The notes under the pieces are model-generated. The model ran no database searches, was not told where the DNA came from, and saw only the letters and a program-made list of their open reading frames with translations. 55,524 nucleotides of DNA from Bacteroidales bacterium (GTDB lineage: Bacteria > Bacteroidota > Bacteroidia > Bacteroidales > UBA10428): assembly GCA_035299085.1 (NCBI GenBank), contig DATGXG010000061.1:1-55524 (forward strand). The letters run 5' to 3'. Of this stretch, positions 7,865 to 16,272 are shown one piece after another (the first letter of the stretch is position 1; each line of letters starts with the position of its first letter). The translations under genes and the position numbers were made by a program.

Positions 7865-9442
7865 TTATTGCAACCGTTCGATAATTTCTTTGGCGATATC
7901 GGTCAGTTTCTTTTCCACATCGTCATTAAACTTGCCCTCTTTCAAGGTATTCAGCACATCTTTATGTTTCAGGTCAAGCAGGTCAAGAAACTCGGTTTCG
8001 AATTCCCGTATTTTTTCAATCGGAAGACCGGCGAGCAAACCACGGGTACCGCAGAAGATGATGGCAATTTGTTTTTCAACGGTGAATGGCGTATGGAGGG
8101 GTTGCTTCAGAATTTCAACGTTCTTGGCACCTTTATCCAGCACTGACAGGGTTGCGGCATCAAGGTCGGATCCGAACTTCGAGAAAGCTTCCAGTTCACG
8201 GAACTGGGCCTGGTCGAGTTTCAGCGTACCGGCCACCCGTTTCATCGATTTAATCTGGGCCGAACCACCGACGCGGGAAACCGAAATACCTACGTTGATA
8301 GCCGGGCGGATACCTGAGTTGAAAAGGTTTGTTTCAAGGAATATCTGGCCATCGGTAATGGAGATCACGTTTGTGGGAATGTATGCAGAAACGTCACCCG
8401 CCTGTGTCTCAATGATCGGCAAAGCAGTGAGTGAACCGCCGCCCTTAACAACCGGCTTGAGCGATTCAGGCAGGTCATTCATGCTGGCGGCAATTTCATC
8501 GTTGTTGATTACCTTGGCAGCGCGCTCGAGCAAACGGGAGTGAAGGTAGAATACATCACCCGGGTAAGCCTCACGTCCGGGGGGACGACGGAGAAGAAGC
8601 GAAACTTCACGGTATGAGACAGCCTGTTTTGAAAGGTCATCATACACAATGAGTGCCGGACGTCCGGTATCCCTGAAATATTCACCTATTGCACAGCCTG
8701 CAAACGGGGCATAAAACTGAAGTGCTGCCGGGTCAGAAGCTGTAGCCGAAACGATAACAGTAAACGGCATTGCACCGTATGATTCGAGCGTTTTGGCAAT
8801 ATTGGCAACAGTTGAACCTTTCTGTCCTATGGCTACATAAATGCAGTAAACAGGTTCGCCCCTGTCATAAAATTCTTTCTGGTTGATGATCGTGTCAATT
8901 GCAATTGACGATTTACCTGTCTGGCGGTCGCCGATGATCAGCTCACGCTGGCCGCGTCCGATAGGAATCATAGCATCGATTGCCTTGATACCGGTTTGAA
9001 GCGGTTCATTTACCGGGCGACGGAAGATAACGCCGGGAGCTTTACGCTCAAAAGGCATTTCAAAAGTGCGGCCTTCAATGGGACCTTTGCCATCAATCGG
9101 TTCACCGAGTGTATTGATAATACGGCCGAGCATTCCCTCGCTTACATTGATAGAGGCTATACGCCCTGTACGTCTTGCGGTATCGCCTTCCTTTACTTTT
9201 TCGGTATCGCCAAGCAAAACAGCACCCACGTTGTCCTCTTCGAGATTGAGCACTATACCGCGAACGCCGCCTTCAAACTCAATCAGTTCATTAGAACATA
9301 CGTTTGACATGCCATAGATCCTGGCGATGCCATCACCCACCTGCAAAACAGTTCCGATTTCATCAAGCTGGGCCCTGGTATCAATACCCTGGAGTTGTTG
9401 TTTAAGAACCTTGGATACTTCTGATGGTTTAAGTGCCGACAT
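7865..9442 (-). CDS. atpA: F1Fo ATP synthase subunit alpha
   Basis: A 525-residue non-catalytic nucleotide-binding subunit of F1. The P-loop is at residues 171-178 (GDRQTGKS), the DELSEED-like lower region and the signature 'PAINVGISVSRVGG' (near residue 375) are present, and the N-terminal beta-barrel begins around residue 28. Full length. It lies 23 bases after atpH and 19 bases before atpG within the same operon. The catalytic partner AtpD is encoded about 8 kb away on the opposite strand. Confidence 0.99.
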   Translation of the reverse strand: MSALKPSEVSKVLKQQLQGIDTRAQLDEIGTVLQVGDGIARIYGMSNVCSNELIEFEGGVRGIVLNLEEDNVGAVLLGDTEKVKEGDTARRTGRIASINVSEGMLGRIINTLGEPIDGKGPIEGRTFEMPFERKAPGVIFRRPVNEPLQTGIKAIDAMIPIGRGQRELIIGDRQTGKSSIAIDTIINQKEFYDRGEPVYCIYVAIGQKGSTVANIAKTLESYGAMPFTVIVSATASDPAALQFYAPFAGCAIGEYFRDTGRPALIVYDDLSKQAVSYREVSLLLRRPPGREAYPGDVFYLHSRLLERAAKVINNDEIAASMNDLPESLKPVVKGGGSLTALPIIETQAGDVSAYIPTNVISITDGQIFLETNLFNSGIRPAINVGISVSRVGGSAQIKSMKRVAGTLKLDQAQFRELEAFSKFGSDLDAATLSVLDKGAKNVEILKQPLHTPFTVEKQIAIIFCGTRGLLAGLPIEKIREFETEFLDLLDLKHKDVLNTLKEGKFNDDVEKKLTDIAKEIIERLQ

Positions 9443-9465
9443 GTTATTTTTTGTTATTAAGAATT

Positions 9466-10011
9466 CTAGGAATGTGAATTAATTAGTGATTGTTTGATAA
9501 TGGCCAGTTTGTTTGAAATGCTGGCGTCTATCTGCTGGTCTCCCACACGCAGAATGAAGCCGCCGATGAGTTTCTCATCCACGTTTTCCTGCAGGTCAAC
9601 CTTTGTATTGAATTTTTTAGCAATGAAATTCAGGATCGATTTTCTGAGCTGGTCATTCAGCGGAACAGCGGTTACAATTTCAGCCGCCTGAACACCCTGT
9701 TGTGATTTAAGTAGACTCAGAAAATAACGGGCTATGCCTTCGAGATACTCATCCCTTCTCCTTTCAAGCACAAGCCTGATAAACGACATGGTAAAAGGAG
9801 AGAACGACGATTTAAACGTGGCCTCGAAAAGCTTGATTTTTTCGGTAACTTTTATTACCGGACTGCTCATTATATACTGCAGTTCGGGAATATCATGAAT
9901 GCACTGCTGAAGCAATTCCATGTCGTTCTTCATGGCTTCGAATGCATTTCCCTCTTTTGCCAGGGCGAAAAGAGCCTTGGCATAGCGAACTGTAATTTTG
10001 CTTTCGTTCAT
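9466..10011 (-). CDS. atpH: F1Fo ATP synthase subunit delta
   Basis: A 181-residue OSCP/delta subunit, the stator cap that ties the b-subunit stalk to the top of F1. The N-terminal six-helix domain begins 'ITVRYAKALFALAKEG', and the C-terminal conserved segment 'VDEKLIGGFILRVGDQQIDASI' is at about residues 143-164. Length is normal. The start codon overlaps the atpF stop by one base, implying translational coupling that helps set stator stoichiometry. Confidence 0.97.
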   Translation of the reverse strand: MNESKITVRYAKALFALAKEGNAFEAMKNDMELLQQCIHDIPELQYIMSSPVIKVTEKIKLFEATFKSSFSPFTMSFIRLVLERRRDEYLEGIARYFLSLLKSQQGVQAAEIVTAVPLNDQLRKSILNFIAKKFNTKVDLQENVDEKLIGGFILRVGDQQIDASISNKLAIIKQSLINSHS

Positions 10012-10505
10012 TAGTTCAGCTTGGCTTCCACTATTGATTTGTCGATGAGTTCTCTTTGCTTATCCGAATCTTCAAGCTCGTGCATCAGGATCTTTTCTGA
10101 AATGGAAACGGAAAGCTCGGCAACCTGTTTCCTGATGTCCTGGATGGCAGCTGCTCTTTCATTTTTAATTGCTGTGCGGGCTTCATCAAGAAGTTTGTGA
10201 CCTTCTTTTTTAGCCTGTTCACGGGCCTCATTCAGCAATGAATCTTTCATTGCCCGAGCTTCCTGCATGATCTTATCCCTTTCAGCCTTTGCTTCTGCAA
10301 GCAATTTTTCACTTTCGGAATGAAGCATTGAAACATCCTTTTTTGCAAGCTCTGCAGCCTGCAATGCCTGGGCAATCGAATTATCACGTTCCTTCAACCC
10401 TTTCAGAAGAGGTTTCCAGGCAAATTTGGCCAGGATCAGGAAGGTGATCAGAAATCCGATAAATGACCAGATTATCGTACCGGTTTCGGGAATCAGTAAA
10501 TCCAT
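10011..10505 (-). CDS. atpF: F1Fo ATP synthase subunit b
   Basis: A 164-residue peripheral-stalk subunit. One N-terminal membrane helix ('ETGTIIWSFIGFLITFLILAKF', about 7-28) is followed by a long, highly charged coiled coil rich in Ala, Glu and Lys (about 35-160). No second b' gene is present, so a b homodimer is expected. It lies 71 bases after atpE and overlaps atpH by one base. Confidence 0.97.
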   Translation of the reverse strand: MDLLIPETGTIIWSFIGFLITFLILAKFAWKPLLKGLKERDNSIAQALQAAELAKKDVSMLHSESEKLLAEAKAERDKIMQEARAMKDSLLNEAREQAKKEGHKLLDEARTAIKNERAAAIQDIRKQVAELSVSISEKILMHELEDSDKQRELIDKSIVEAKLN

Positions 10506-10576
10506 ATATTGATAATATTAATTCGGTTAAAAACCGGGAAAAGCACCAACCGTGCTATTCCCGGGCAATTCCGTTT

Positions 10577-10843
10577 TTAGCCCATTACAACAGCCAGGAG
10601 GCTGATGATAACGCCAAAAAGTGCAACTCCTTCAATAAGAGCTGCAGCAACGATCATGTTAGCACGGATGTCGCCTGAAGCTTCCGGCTGACGGGCAATA
10701 GCTTCCATGGCACTGCCACCGATACGGCCAATACCAAAACCAGCACCCAAAGCAGCAAGACCAGCACCAATAGCACCGCCGAGCTTTGCTAAACCGGCTC
10801 CTACAGTCATTCCGGCTGCAACCTGTAAAATAGTATTCAACAT
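10577..10843 (-). CDS. atpE: F1Fo ATP synthase subunit c (proton type)
   Basis: An 88-residue two-helix proteolipid that forms the rotor ring. Helix 1 is glycine-rich ('GAGLAALGAGFGIG', about 26-39), the polar loop contains the conserved 'ARQPE' (50-54), and helix 2 carries the ion-binding carboxylate Glu71 in 'ALIEGVALFG'. The residue after the carboxylate is Gly, not the Ser/Thr of sodium-binding rings, and no Gln is in the matching helix-1 position, so protons are the likely coupling ion. Located between atpB and atpF. Confidence 0.97.
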   Translation of the reverse strand: MLNTILQVAAGMTVGAGLAKLGGAIGAGLAALGAGFGIGRIGGSAMEAIARQPEASGDIRANMIVAAALIEGVALFGVIISLLAVVMG

Positions 10844-10875
10844 AGTATAGTAATTAAAAATTAAAAAACTGTTTC

Positions 10876-12024
10876 TTAAGCATGTTCATGTGCTTCATGG
10901 TTGTCATGATGATGTTCTTCCACAGCCATCCCGAAATAAATAGAGGACAGGAAGGTGAATACAAAAGCCTGGATAAAGGCGACAAGTAATTCAAGGAACA
11001 TCATGAAAACATTAAAAGCCACGGATATTATGGATACACCATATGCAAGCCCGTGCGACATCTGGGCAAAAATATAAATCAGGCTTATAAAGCCGAGCGC
11101 TATGATGTGACCGGCCGTGATGTTGGCAAAAAGTCGGACCATCAGAACAAAGGGCTTTGTGAAAACACCGATCACTTCAACAAGCGGGATGATAGGCAAT
11201 GGCATTTTAAGCCATACCGGAACACCCGGAGTGTTTACAATATGTTGCCAGTACGTTTTGTTTCCGCTGAAAGTGGTTATGATAAATGTGAAAAGAGCCA
11301 GCGTCATGGTAACCGCTATATTCCCGGTAAGATTGGCGCCGCCCGGTGGGATCGGAATCAGGCCCAGCATGTTGTTGATCCAGATGAAAAAGAAAATCGT
11401 GAGCAGGTAAGGCATGTAACGTTCGTACCGGGGACCAATAGAAGGTTTGATAACCTCATCCCTGAGAAAAGTAACAATAGGTTCAACAAAGGTCTGAAGA
11501 CCACGGGGAGCCTGAAGGGGATTTTTCCTGTACATGTTGCCCACACTTACAAAAATCAACAGGATCAGCGTTATGCTAAACAGCATTGCTGCTACGTTTT
11601 TTGTTATTGAAATATCGAAGGGCTTTGTTCCGTCTTCTTCGAGAATTTTTCCTTTATTTTCGCCGGTAAGTTCAAGGTGAAAACCTTTGTACGTTTCATG
11701 TCCGTGTTTGAATTTGCTCGACATGAAAACATGCAGTCCGGAAGTTTTACTGTAAATAATGACCGGTAAAGGAATTGATACATGTGTTTTACCTACACTC
11801 AGAATATGCCATTCATGAGCATCCTTGATGTGATCGAACATGAAATCACCCGGATTGAACTTCTCAGATCCTTCACCTTCAGCGGCAACTTCATGTGATT
11901 CAGCCTGCTCACTGGCGATGGTCTGCTGACTGTCTTTTTCGGATGTACTGGAAAACGCATTCACCGAATGCGTCAAAAACAGCATGGCCGGAATGATTAA
12001 AACCTTGCAAATCTTACTGTACAT
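10876..12024 (-). CDS. atpB: F1Fo ATP synthase subunit a, with a long exported N-terminus
   Basis: A 382-residue stator membrane subunit forming the proton half-channels. The essential arginine is Arg297 in 'MVRLFANITAGH'. Membrane helices occupy about 145-365. Unlike the roughly 270-residue E. coli protein, it has a signal-peptide-like start (1-23) and a polar segment of about 120 residues (25-140) predicted outside the membrane; this extended form is usual in Bacteroidota. The C-terminus is His-rich ('EEHHHDNHEAHEHA'). It lies 31 bases after the small membrane protein gene and 32 bases before atpE. Confidence 0.97.
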   Translation of the reverse strand: MYSKICKVLIIPAMLFLTHSVNAFSSTSEKDSQQTIASEQAESHEVAAEGEGSEKFNPGDFMFDHIKDAHEWHILSVGKTHVSIPLPVIIYSKTSGLHVFMSSKFKHGHETYKGFHLELTGENKGKILEEDGTKPFDISITKNVAAMLFSITLILLIFVSVGNMYRKNPLQAPRGLQTFVEPIVTFLRDEVIKPSIGPRYERYMPYLLTIFFFIWINNMLGLIPIPPGGANLTGNIAVTMTLALFTFIITTFSGNKTYWQHIVNTPGVPVWLKMPLPIIPLVEVIGVFTKPFVLMVRLFANITAGHIIALGFISLIYIFAQMSHGLAYGVSIISVAFNVFMMFLELLVAFIQAFVFTFLSSIYFGMAVEEHHHDNHEAHEHA

Positions 12025-12055
12025 ATCCTAAATATGAGGCCATAAATATAGAAAA

Positions 12056-12475
12056 CTAATTTGATAAGTGATCGGGTAAATTATTAATTTCTTTATTCCG
12101 CCTGATGAGCGAAATCATCACTATTAGATCGAAAATGGTAAATGCCAGGTATGTAATGGCAACGCAAACGGCAAATACAAGTGCCGTACTAGGTGATGCC
12201 AGCATATAAGCTATGATCATCAGGAAATAGATCACCAGTTTGATACCTGTTGACGCCATAAAACTTCGGATAAACTGGTTGGGCGTTTTATTCAGTGTTT
12301 TGTAGAAAAAAACGAAAAAGCCGGCGTTAACAGCAAAGAAAAACACAATGATAACCGGGAAAAAAGCAAAGTAATATCCCTTAAAAACGAATTTGAACAG
12401 CAGTAGTCCAATCCCGGTCATGATCAATGATAAAATAACAAGGCCGGTGATTGTTTTAGCCAGTGAAGTTTTCAT
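12056..12475 (-). CDS. Small four-helix membrane protein of the atp operon (AtpI-like)
   Basis: A 139-residue protein with four predicted membrane helices (about 8-28, 34-55, 72-91 and 98-125) and a charged C-terminal tail. It sits between the AtpZ-like gene and atpB, 6 bases after the former. Its position and topology match AtpI/AtpR-type proteins, which aid c-ring assembly or divalent-cation supply for ATP synthase. The sequence itself has no motif I can tie to them, so the functional label rests on context. Confidence 0.75.
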   Translation of the reverse strand: MKTSLAKTITGLVILSLIMTGIGLLLFKFVFKGYYFAFFPVIIVFFFAVNAGFFVFFYKTLNKTPNQFIRSFMASTGIKLVIYFLMIIAYMLASPSTALVFAVCVAITYLAFTIFDLIVMISLIRRNKEINNLPDHLSN

Positions 12476-12481
12476 TTTCCC

Positions 12482-12718
12482 CTATTTGTTCCTGAGTAAA
12501 TCTTTTATACCTGTATAAAGTGCTATACCTGTGCCAAGCAGTGAAAGTATAACAGTGAAGACCGGGAATTTCAGGCTGAGCCATTTATCAACTTTGATGC
12601 CTCCGAAGACACCGATAAGGATTATGGCAACCATCTGAAAGGCCAGTCCGGAATAGCGGGCATAATTACTTAGGCCTTTTACTATCTTCTGTTGTTCTTT
12701 CGGCTTCTTTTCCTGCAT
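12482..12718 (-). CDS. AtpZ/AtpI-family ATP synthase accessory protein
   Basis: A 78-residue protein with two membrane helices (about 23-42 and 52-70). The pattern 'YSGLAFQMVAIILIGVFGG..VDKWL' is characteristic of the AtpZ/AtpI family, whose members sit at the head of atp operons and are linked to c-ring assembly and magnesium or calcium transport. The start overlaps the 3' end of the bactofilin gene by 53 bases in another frame. No in-frame Met or plausible alternative start lies between the first helix and the stop of bactofilin, so the overlap looks real and suggests coupled translation. Confidence 0.85.
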   Translation of the reverse strand: MQEKKPKEQQKIVKGLSNYARYSGLAFQMVAIILIGVFGGIKVDKWLSLKFPVFTVILSLLGTGIALYTGIKDLLRNK

Positions 12719-13070
12719 TCGAAGAAGGTTCTGCTGTCATACTGCAATTACCTGAAAAGCGGGCGCCAGGTTCAATGGCCAGTCGACGGGTTGTAATGTC
12801 GCCTGTCAGACTTGAAGTAGCTTTCAGTGTGAGAAGTTCCCCTACAGTGATTTTGCCTTCCACTTTCCCTTCAAGAACAGAATTTTTGCAAACGATTTCT
12901 CCTTTAACCGATCCGGTTTCGCCAATAACCACCTTACCCTTGGTTTTTAAATTGCCTGTGAGTATGCCATCAAAGCGGATATCACCGTTTGTGGTAACAT
13001 CACCTGTGATTTCAGTTCCAACACCAATCTGGTTGATAACATTGTTTTCGGTCTCAATAATTTTTGCCAT
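12666..13070 (-). CDS. Bactofilin (polymer-forming cytoskeletal protein)
   Basis: A 134-residue bactofilin. Residues about 20-115 form the DUF583 right-handed beta-helix, seen as repeated 'G.I..NG.I.FDG.L.G...' rungs ('GDVTTNGDIRFDGILTGNL', 'GKVVIGETGSVKGEIV'). Short disordered ends flank it, as in bacterial bactofilins that polymerise without nucleotide and scaffold envelope proteins. It is the first gene of the ATP synthase operon and its 3' end overlaps the AtpZ-like gene by 53 bases. A TATCTTTG -7 element lies about 50 bases upstream of the ATG. Why a cytoskeletal polymer heads this operon is not known. Confidence 0.92.
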   Translation of the reverse strand: MAKIIETENNVINQIGVGTEITGDVTTNGDIRFDGILTGNLKTKGKVVIGETGSVKGEIVCKNSVLEGKVEGKITVGELLTLKATSSLTGDITTRRLAIEPGARFSGNCSMTAEPSSNAGKEAERTTEDSKRPK

Positions 13071-13119
13071 CCGATGTAATTTTTAAAGTTGAAAAAGGCA
13101 TAATGATTTACGTAACTGA

Positions 13120-13127
13120 CAAAGATA
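13120..13127 (-). promoter_or_regulatory. Candidate -7 element for the bactofilin-atp operon
   Basis: On the minus strand TATCTTTG matches the Bacteroidota -7 consensus TAxxTTTG. It sits 50 bases before the bactofilin ATG in the 149-base gap after fabH. No good TTTG appears at the expected upstream spacing (one lies only 12 bases away), so confidence is limited. Confidence 0.5.
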
Positions 13128-13219
13128 AAAATTACATTACAAAATCCTCAGAAACCAACGAATTTTGTTCAGGTCAGCAGCGCACGTCAATGCGTCAGAT
13201 AAACGGCAAAAAAGAAGAA

Positions 13220-14218
13220 TTATTTCGGATCAAAGGCCCATTTAAGGTAAATGGATCCCCATGTAAATCCGGCGCCAAAAGAGGCCAGGATCAGATTATC
13301 GCCTTTTTTAAGTTGTTTTTCGTAATCCCACAGGCAAAGGGGTATGGTAGCGGCAGTTGTATTGCCGAACTTGTCAATGTTGATGATCACCTGGTCTTTT
13401 GAAATTTCCATACGGCGTGCAACGGCTTCGATGATTCGCATGTTGGCCTGGTGGGGGACAAGATATTTTATATCCGAATGGCTGAGATTATTTCTCTTCA
13501 TAATGTCAACCGAAACATCAGACATCTTGGAAACAGCCATCTTAAAAACAGCCTGCCCTTCCTGGAAAATGAAATGTTGTTTGGCATCCACTGTCTCATG
13601 CGTGGGGGGATGCAGTGAACCTCCGGCATACATGTGCAGGTGTTTGGCACCCGAACCATCAACTGCGAGGATGGAATCCATGATGCCAACCTCTTCGGTT
13701 GTGGGTTCAAGGAGCACTGCTCCGGCACCGTCACCAAAAAGAGGACAGGTCGAACGATCGGTATAATCAACAATAGCCGACATCATATCGGCACCTACCA
13801 CAATCACTTTGCTATAGGCGCCGGATTCAACCATTCGTCTTCCGGTTTCAAGCGCAAAAATAAATCCTGAACAGGCAGCACTCAAATCAAAGCTGAATGC
13901 GTTGCTGAGGCCCACTTTATCGCTGATAAGATTGGCAGTGGAGGGGAAATGCATATCCCCCGTTACCGTTGCACAGATCAGTAATTGTATATCAAGAGGT
14001 GAAGTCCCAGTCTTTTCGAGTAAATCCTTAACAGCTTTTGAACCTAAATAAGAGGTGGCTTTGCCTTTTTCTTTCAAAATCCTTCGTTCCCTGATACCTA
14101 TGCGTTGCATGATCCATTCATCGCTGGTATCGACCATTTTACTTAACTCATCATTGTTGAGAACGTATGACGGTACATATCCGCCAACACCTGTAATAGC
14201 TGCTTTTATTCGGGACAT
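13220..14218 (-). CDS. fabH: Beta-ketoacyl-ACP synthase III
   Basis: A 332-residue thiolase-fold enzyme that condenses acetyl-CoA (or a branched acyl-CoA) with malonyl-ACP to start fatty acid synthesis. The catalytic triad is visible: Cys116 in 'LSAACSGF', His256 in 'VPHQAN' and Asn286 in 'FGNTTAA'. Full length. It overlaps plsX by 13 bases and is the last gene of yceD-rpmF-plsX-fabH, the classical arrangement that couples fatty acid initiation to phospholipid and ribosome production. Confidence 0.98.
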   Translation of the reverse strand: MSRIKAAITGVGGYVPSYVLNNDELSKMVDTSDEWIMQRIGIRERRILKEKGKATSYLGSKAVKDLLEKTGTSPLDIQLLICATVTGDMHFPSTANLISDKVGLSNAFSFDLSAACSGFIFALETGRRMVESGAYSKVIVVGADMMSAIVDYTDRSTCPLFGDGAGAVLLEPTTEEVGIMDSILAVDGSGAKHLHMYAGGSLHPPTHETVDAKQHFIFQEGQAVFKMAVSKMSDVSVDIMKRNNLSHSDIKYLVPHQANMRIIEAVARRMEISKDQVIINIDKFGNTTAATIPLCLWDYEKQLKKGDNLILASFGAGFTWGSIYLKWAFDPK

Positions 14219-15156
14219 TCCTTAAATGCTTCTTTAATTTTTTCGCACAAGTTACTTTTAATAACTTCTGCTGTATGTAAAACCAGGTTTTTAATGGCAA
14301 CGTCGTTAGATATACCGTGTGCTATCAAAACAGGCGCATTAATGCCCAGCACAGGTGTACCGCCATAATTCACAAAATTGAATTTCTCGAAAAAGTCATC
14401 CACTATTTTGCGTTTCCTGATCATCGTGTAAAATGCTTCGGCTTCTTTCAGCATGATGTTTCCTACAAAACCGTCGCAAACGAGAACGTCAGCCTTATCG
14501 CTGAACATGTCATTTCCTTCAACATTTCCTACAAAGTTGAAGTTTGTTGAATCTTTCATTAACTGGTGAGCGGCTTTTGTAACCAGGTTGCCCTTGCTTT
14601 CTTCTTCGCCAATGTTCAGCAGCCCTATCTTCGGGGCATTAATACCCACAACGTAACGGCTGTAAATATTTCCAAGAATGGCATACTGGTTTAATTCGTC
14701 CTGCTCGCAATCCGGATTCAGCCCGACATCAAGAAGGAGTGACGGGAATTCGGACGGTCTCGGGATTGAAGCGGCAATGCAAGGCCTTATAATACCGGGA
14801 ATTGATTTGATGATTTGCATGGCGCCCACCATCATGGCACCTGTATTCCCGGCACTGGCAAAACCGTCAATTTCACGGTGTGCCAGTAACTTAAAACCTT
14901 TTACAACACTCGCATTGGGTTTTTGAGCAAAAGCTCTGGCCGGATGTTCGCCCATCTGAATGCATTCAGATGTATGAACTATGTCAAATACAGATGAATC
15001 AAATTGTTCGCGCTGACATATTGACTGGATCGCATGTTGGTCACCTATCAGCACCAGACGCGAATCAGACGGAAGAATTTTTGCTGCCAGTATGGCTCCC
15101 TTAACGGTTGCCTCTGGAGCAAAATCACCGCCCAGAATATCAAGACCAATTCTCAT
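14206..15156 (-). CDS. plsX: Phosphate acyltransferase PlsX
   Basis: A 316-residue soluble enzyme that converts acyl-ACP to acyl-phosphate, the donor for PlsY in phosphatidic acid synthesis. The N-terminus 'RIGLDILGGDFAPEATVKGA' and the segment 'ASAGNTGAMMVGAM' are typical. I place the start at the ATG at 15154-15156; an upstream TTG (15162) adds only two residues. The 3' end overlaps fabH by 13 bases and rpmF lies just upstream. Confidence 0.97.
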   Translation of the reverse strand: MRIGLDILGGDFAPEATVKGAILAAKILPSDSRLVLIGDQHAIQSICQREQFDSSVFDIVHTSECIQMGEHPARAFAQKPNASVVKGFKLLAHREIDGFASAGNTGAMMVGAMQIIKSIPGIIRPCIAASIPRPSEFPSLLLDVGLNPDCEQDELNQYAILGNIYSRYVVGINAPKIGLLNIGEEESKGNLVTKAAHQLMKDSTNFNFVGNVEGNDMFSDKADVLVCDGFVGNIMLKEAEAFYTMIRKRKIVDDFFEKFNFVNYGGTPVLGINAPVLIAHGISNDVAIKNLVLHTAEVIKSNLCEKIKEAFKECPE

Positions 15157-15178
15157 GATCAAACAGTGATCTGTAAGG

Positions 15179-15364
15179 TTATACGGCTACCTCTTTGCTG
15201 ATGGCAGGTTTACCTTTATAGAAACCGCATTCGGGGCAAACCCTGTGGTACTGAATGGCAGCGCCGCAGTTCTGGCATGTTCCCAGTGTAGGAACGATCG
15301 CTTTATCGTGAGTTCTTCTTTTGTCTCTCCGCTGTTTCGAATGTTTACGTTTCGGATTCGGCAT
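15179..15364 (-). CDS. rpmF: 50S ribosomal protein L32
   Basis: A 61-residue zinc-ribbon L32. The N-terminus 'PNPKRKHSKQRRDKRRTH' binds rRNA, and Cys-x2-Cys ('CQNC') and Cys-x2-Cys ('CPEC') form the zinc site, so it is the zinc-containing C+ paralogue. It lies 46 bases after yceD and about 20 bases before plsX, the standard order. Confidence 0.98.
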   Translation of the reverse strand: MPNPKRKHSKQRRDKRRTHDKAIVPTLGTCQNCGAAIQYHRVCPECGFYKGKPAISKEVAV

Positions 15365-15410
15365 ATTATTTAATTATTATGAGTGATAAATTAGTATATT
15401 ACAATCTTGA

Positions 15411-15890
15411 TTACACAAGATACTGATCAAGCTTTTCAAGCATTTCAGGATCACAGCCGGATCTGCCGTCGGGAAGATCGGGATGCACTTTCCGGATGGG
15501 GATAGTCAGAGTCAGGCATTCATACAGGTAATGCGCCAGGCTGATCTCATACTCATCGGGGTGAACCCAGACTACTTCTTCATCAGGCTCTTTTTCAGTT
15601 TCACTGAACCGTACGATAAGATGACTGCTGTATTCAACCGGAAGGCTGAAATATTCAAGACACCGGTCACATTGCACCTGCATGGCTCCTGTAAGCAGGA
15701 ATGAAAGACCGAGAAAAGTGGTTTTCTTGTCGAGCACCACCTTCACATCTACATGTCCATCAGGAACGGCAAGGTATTCAAATGCTTCAAAGAACGGCTT
15801 GTCAATTGAAAATGCAAAATCATGAATCCCCTCTTTCAGCCCCTTGAATTGAATAATATATTGATTTTCAATTTTCAAAACTAATGGCAC
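15411..15890 (-). CDS. YceD/DUF177 family protein (23S rRNA accumulation)
   Basis: A 159-residue member of the DUF177/YceD family, which in other bacteria is needed for 23S rRNA accumulation and is nearly always next to rpmF. The core 'VQCDRCLEYFSLPVE' carries the conserved CxxC pair, followed by the acidic 'EEVVWVHPDEYEISLAHYLYECL'. The frame stays open upstream to 16067, but that stretch translates a GGAGTAA tandem repeat and lies upstream of a good promoter. I therefore take the GTG at 15888-15890 as the start; the leader would be only about 10 bases, so TTG at 15878 is an alternative. First gene of the rpmF-plsX-fabH operon. Confidence 0.88.
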   Translation of the reverse strand: MPLVLKIENQYIIQFKGLKEGIHDFAFSIDKPFFEAFEYLAVPDGHVDVKVVLDKKTTFLGLSFLLTGAMQVQCDRCLEYFSLPVEYSSHLIVRFSETEKEPDEEVVWVHPDEYEISLAHYLYECLTLTIPIRKVHPDLPDGRSGCDPEMLEKLDQYLV

Positions 15891-15905
15891 ATAAAAAAAG
15901 TGGTG

Positions 15906-15936
15906 CAAAAGTATGAATTTAATTGAGAAATACAAA
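15906..15936 (-). promoter_or_regulatory. Promoter of yceD-rpmF-plsX-fabH
   Basis: On the minus strand TTTG (plus 15933-15936) and TACTTTTG (plus 15906-15913) are separated by 19 bases, an excellent match to the Bacteroidota housekeeping promoter. Transcription would begin near 15900, which rules out the longer open frame as the true start of yceD. Confidence 0.75.
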
Positions 15937-15968
15937 GAAAAATTAGAAGAGAGAGAAGAGAGGGAGGG

Positions 15969-16018
15969 GTAAGGAGTAAGGAGTAAGGAGTATGGAGTAA
16001 GGAGTAAGGAGTAAGGAG
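15969..16018. repeat. TAAGGAG heptamer tandem array
   Basis: About seven copies of TAAGGAG with one variant (TATGGAG) lie upstream of the yceD promoter. The array is translated as 'LLLTPYS' repeats in the spurious 5' extension of the yceD frame. Likely a slippage-prone intergenic microsatellite. Confidence 0.85.
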
Positions 16019-16116
16019 GTCCGGTCCCTAGAGTCTCTAAGGTCCCTATCGTCCCTGGAACCAACACCGATTACCGATTACCGGACACCGATTACTTATT
16101 TAGGATACTGGATGCT

Positions 16117-16235
16117 GGCTTCGGCAAGCTCAGCCACCGGCTTTTGTTTGTAAACAATGGCCGCTTCGACAGGCTCAGCGGACATATTATTTCAATTGGA
16201 ATATTCAGCCAGGCATGACTGAGCTTGCCGAAGCC
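16117..16235. repeat. Dispersed hairpin element, copy 1
   Basis: The 17-base arms GGCTTCGGCAAGCTCAG (16117-16133) and CTGAGCTTGCCGAAGCC (16219-16235) are perfectly inverted. Inside is a related CGCTTCGACAGGCTCAGCGG (16162-16181). The inner part from about 16164 to 16237 (GGCTCAGCGGACATATTATTT ending GCATGACTGAGCTTGCCGAAG) is repeated with changes at about 39924-39994. It resembles REP/BIME-type elements; no transposase is nearby. Confidence 0.8.
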
Positions 16236-16272
16236 AAACCAACACCGATTACCGAACACCGATTACTGATTA

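Noticed and set aside
15891..16067. 59-residue N-terminal extension of the YceD protein
   Set aside because: It translates a heptamer repeat and lies upstream of a strong promoter, so it is not expected to be transcribed.
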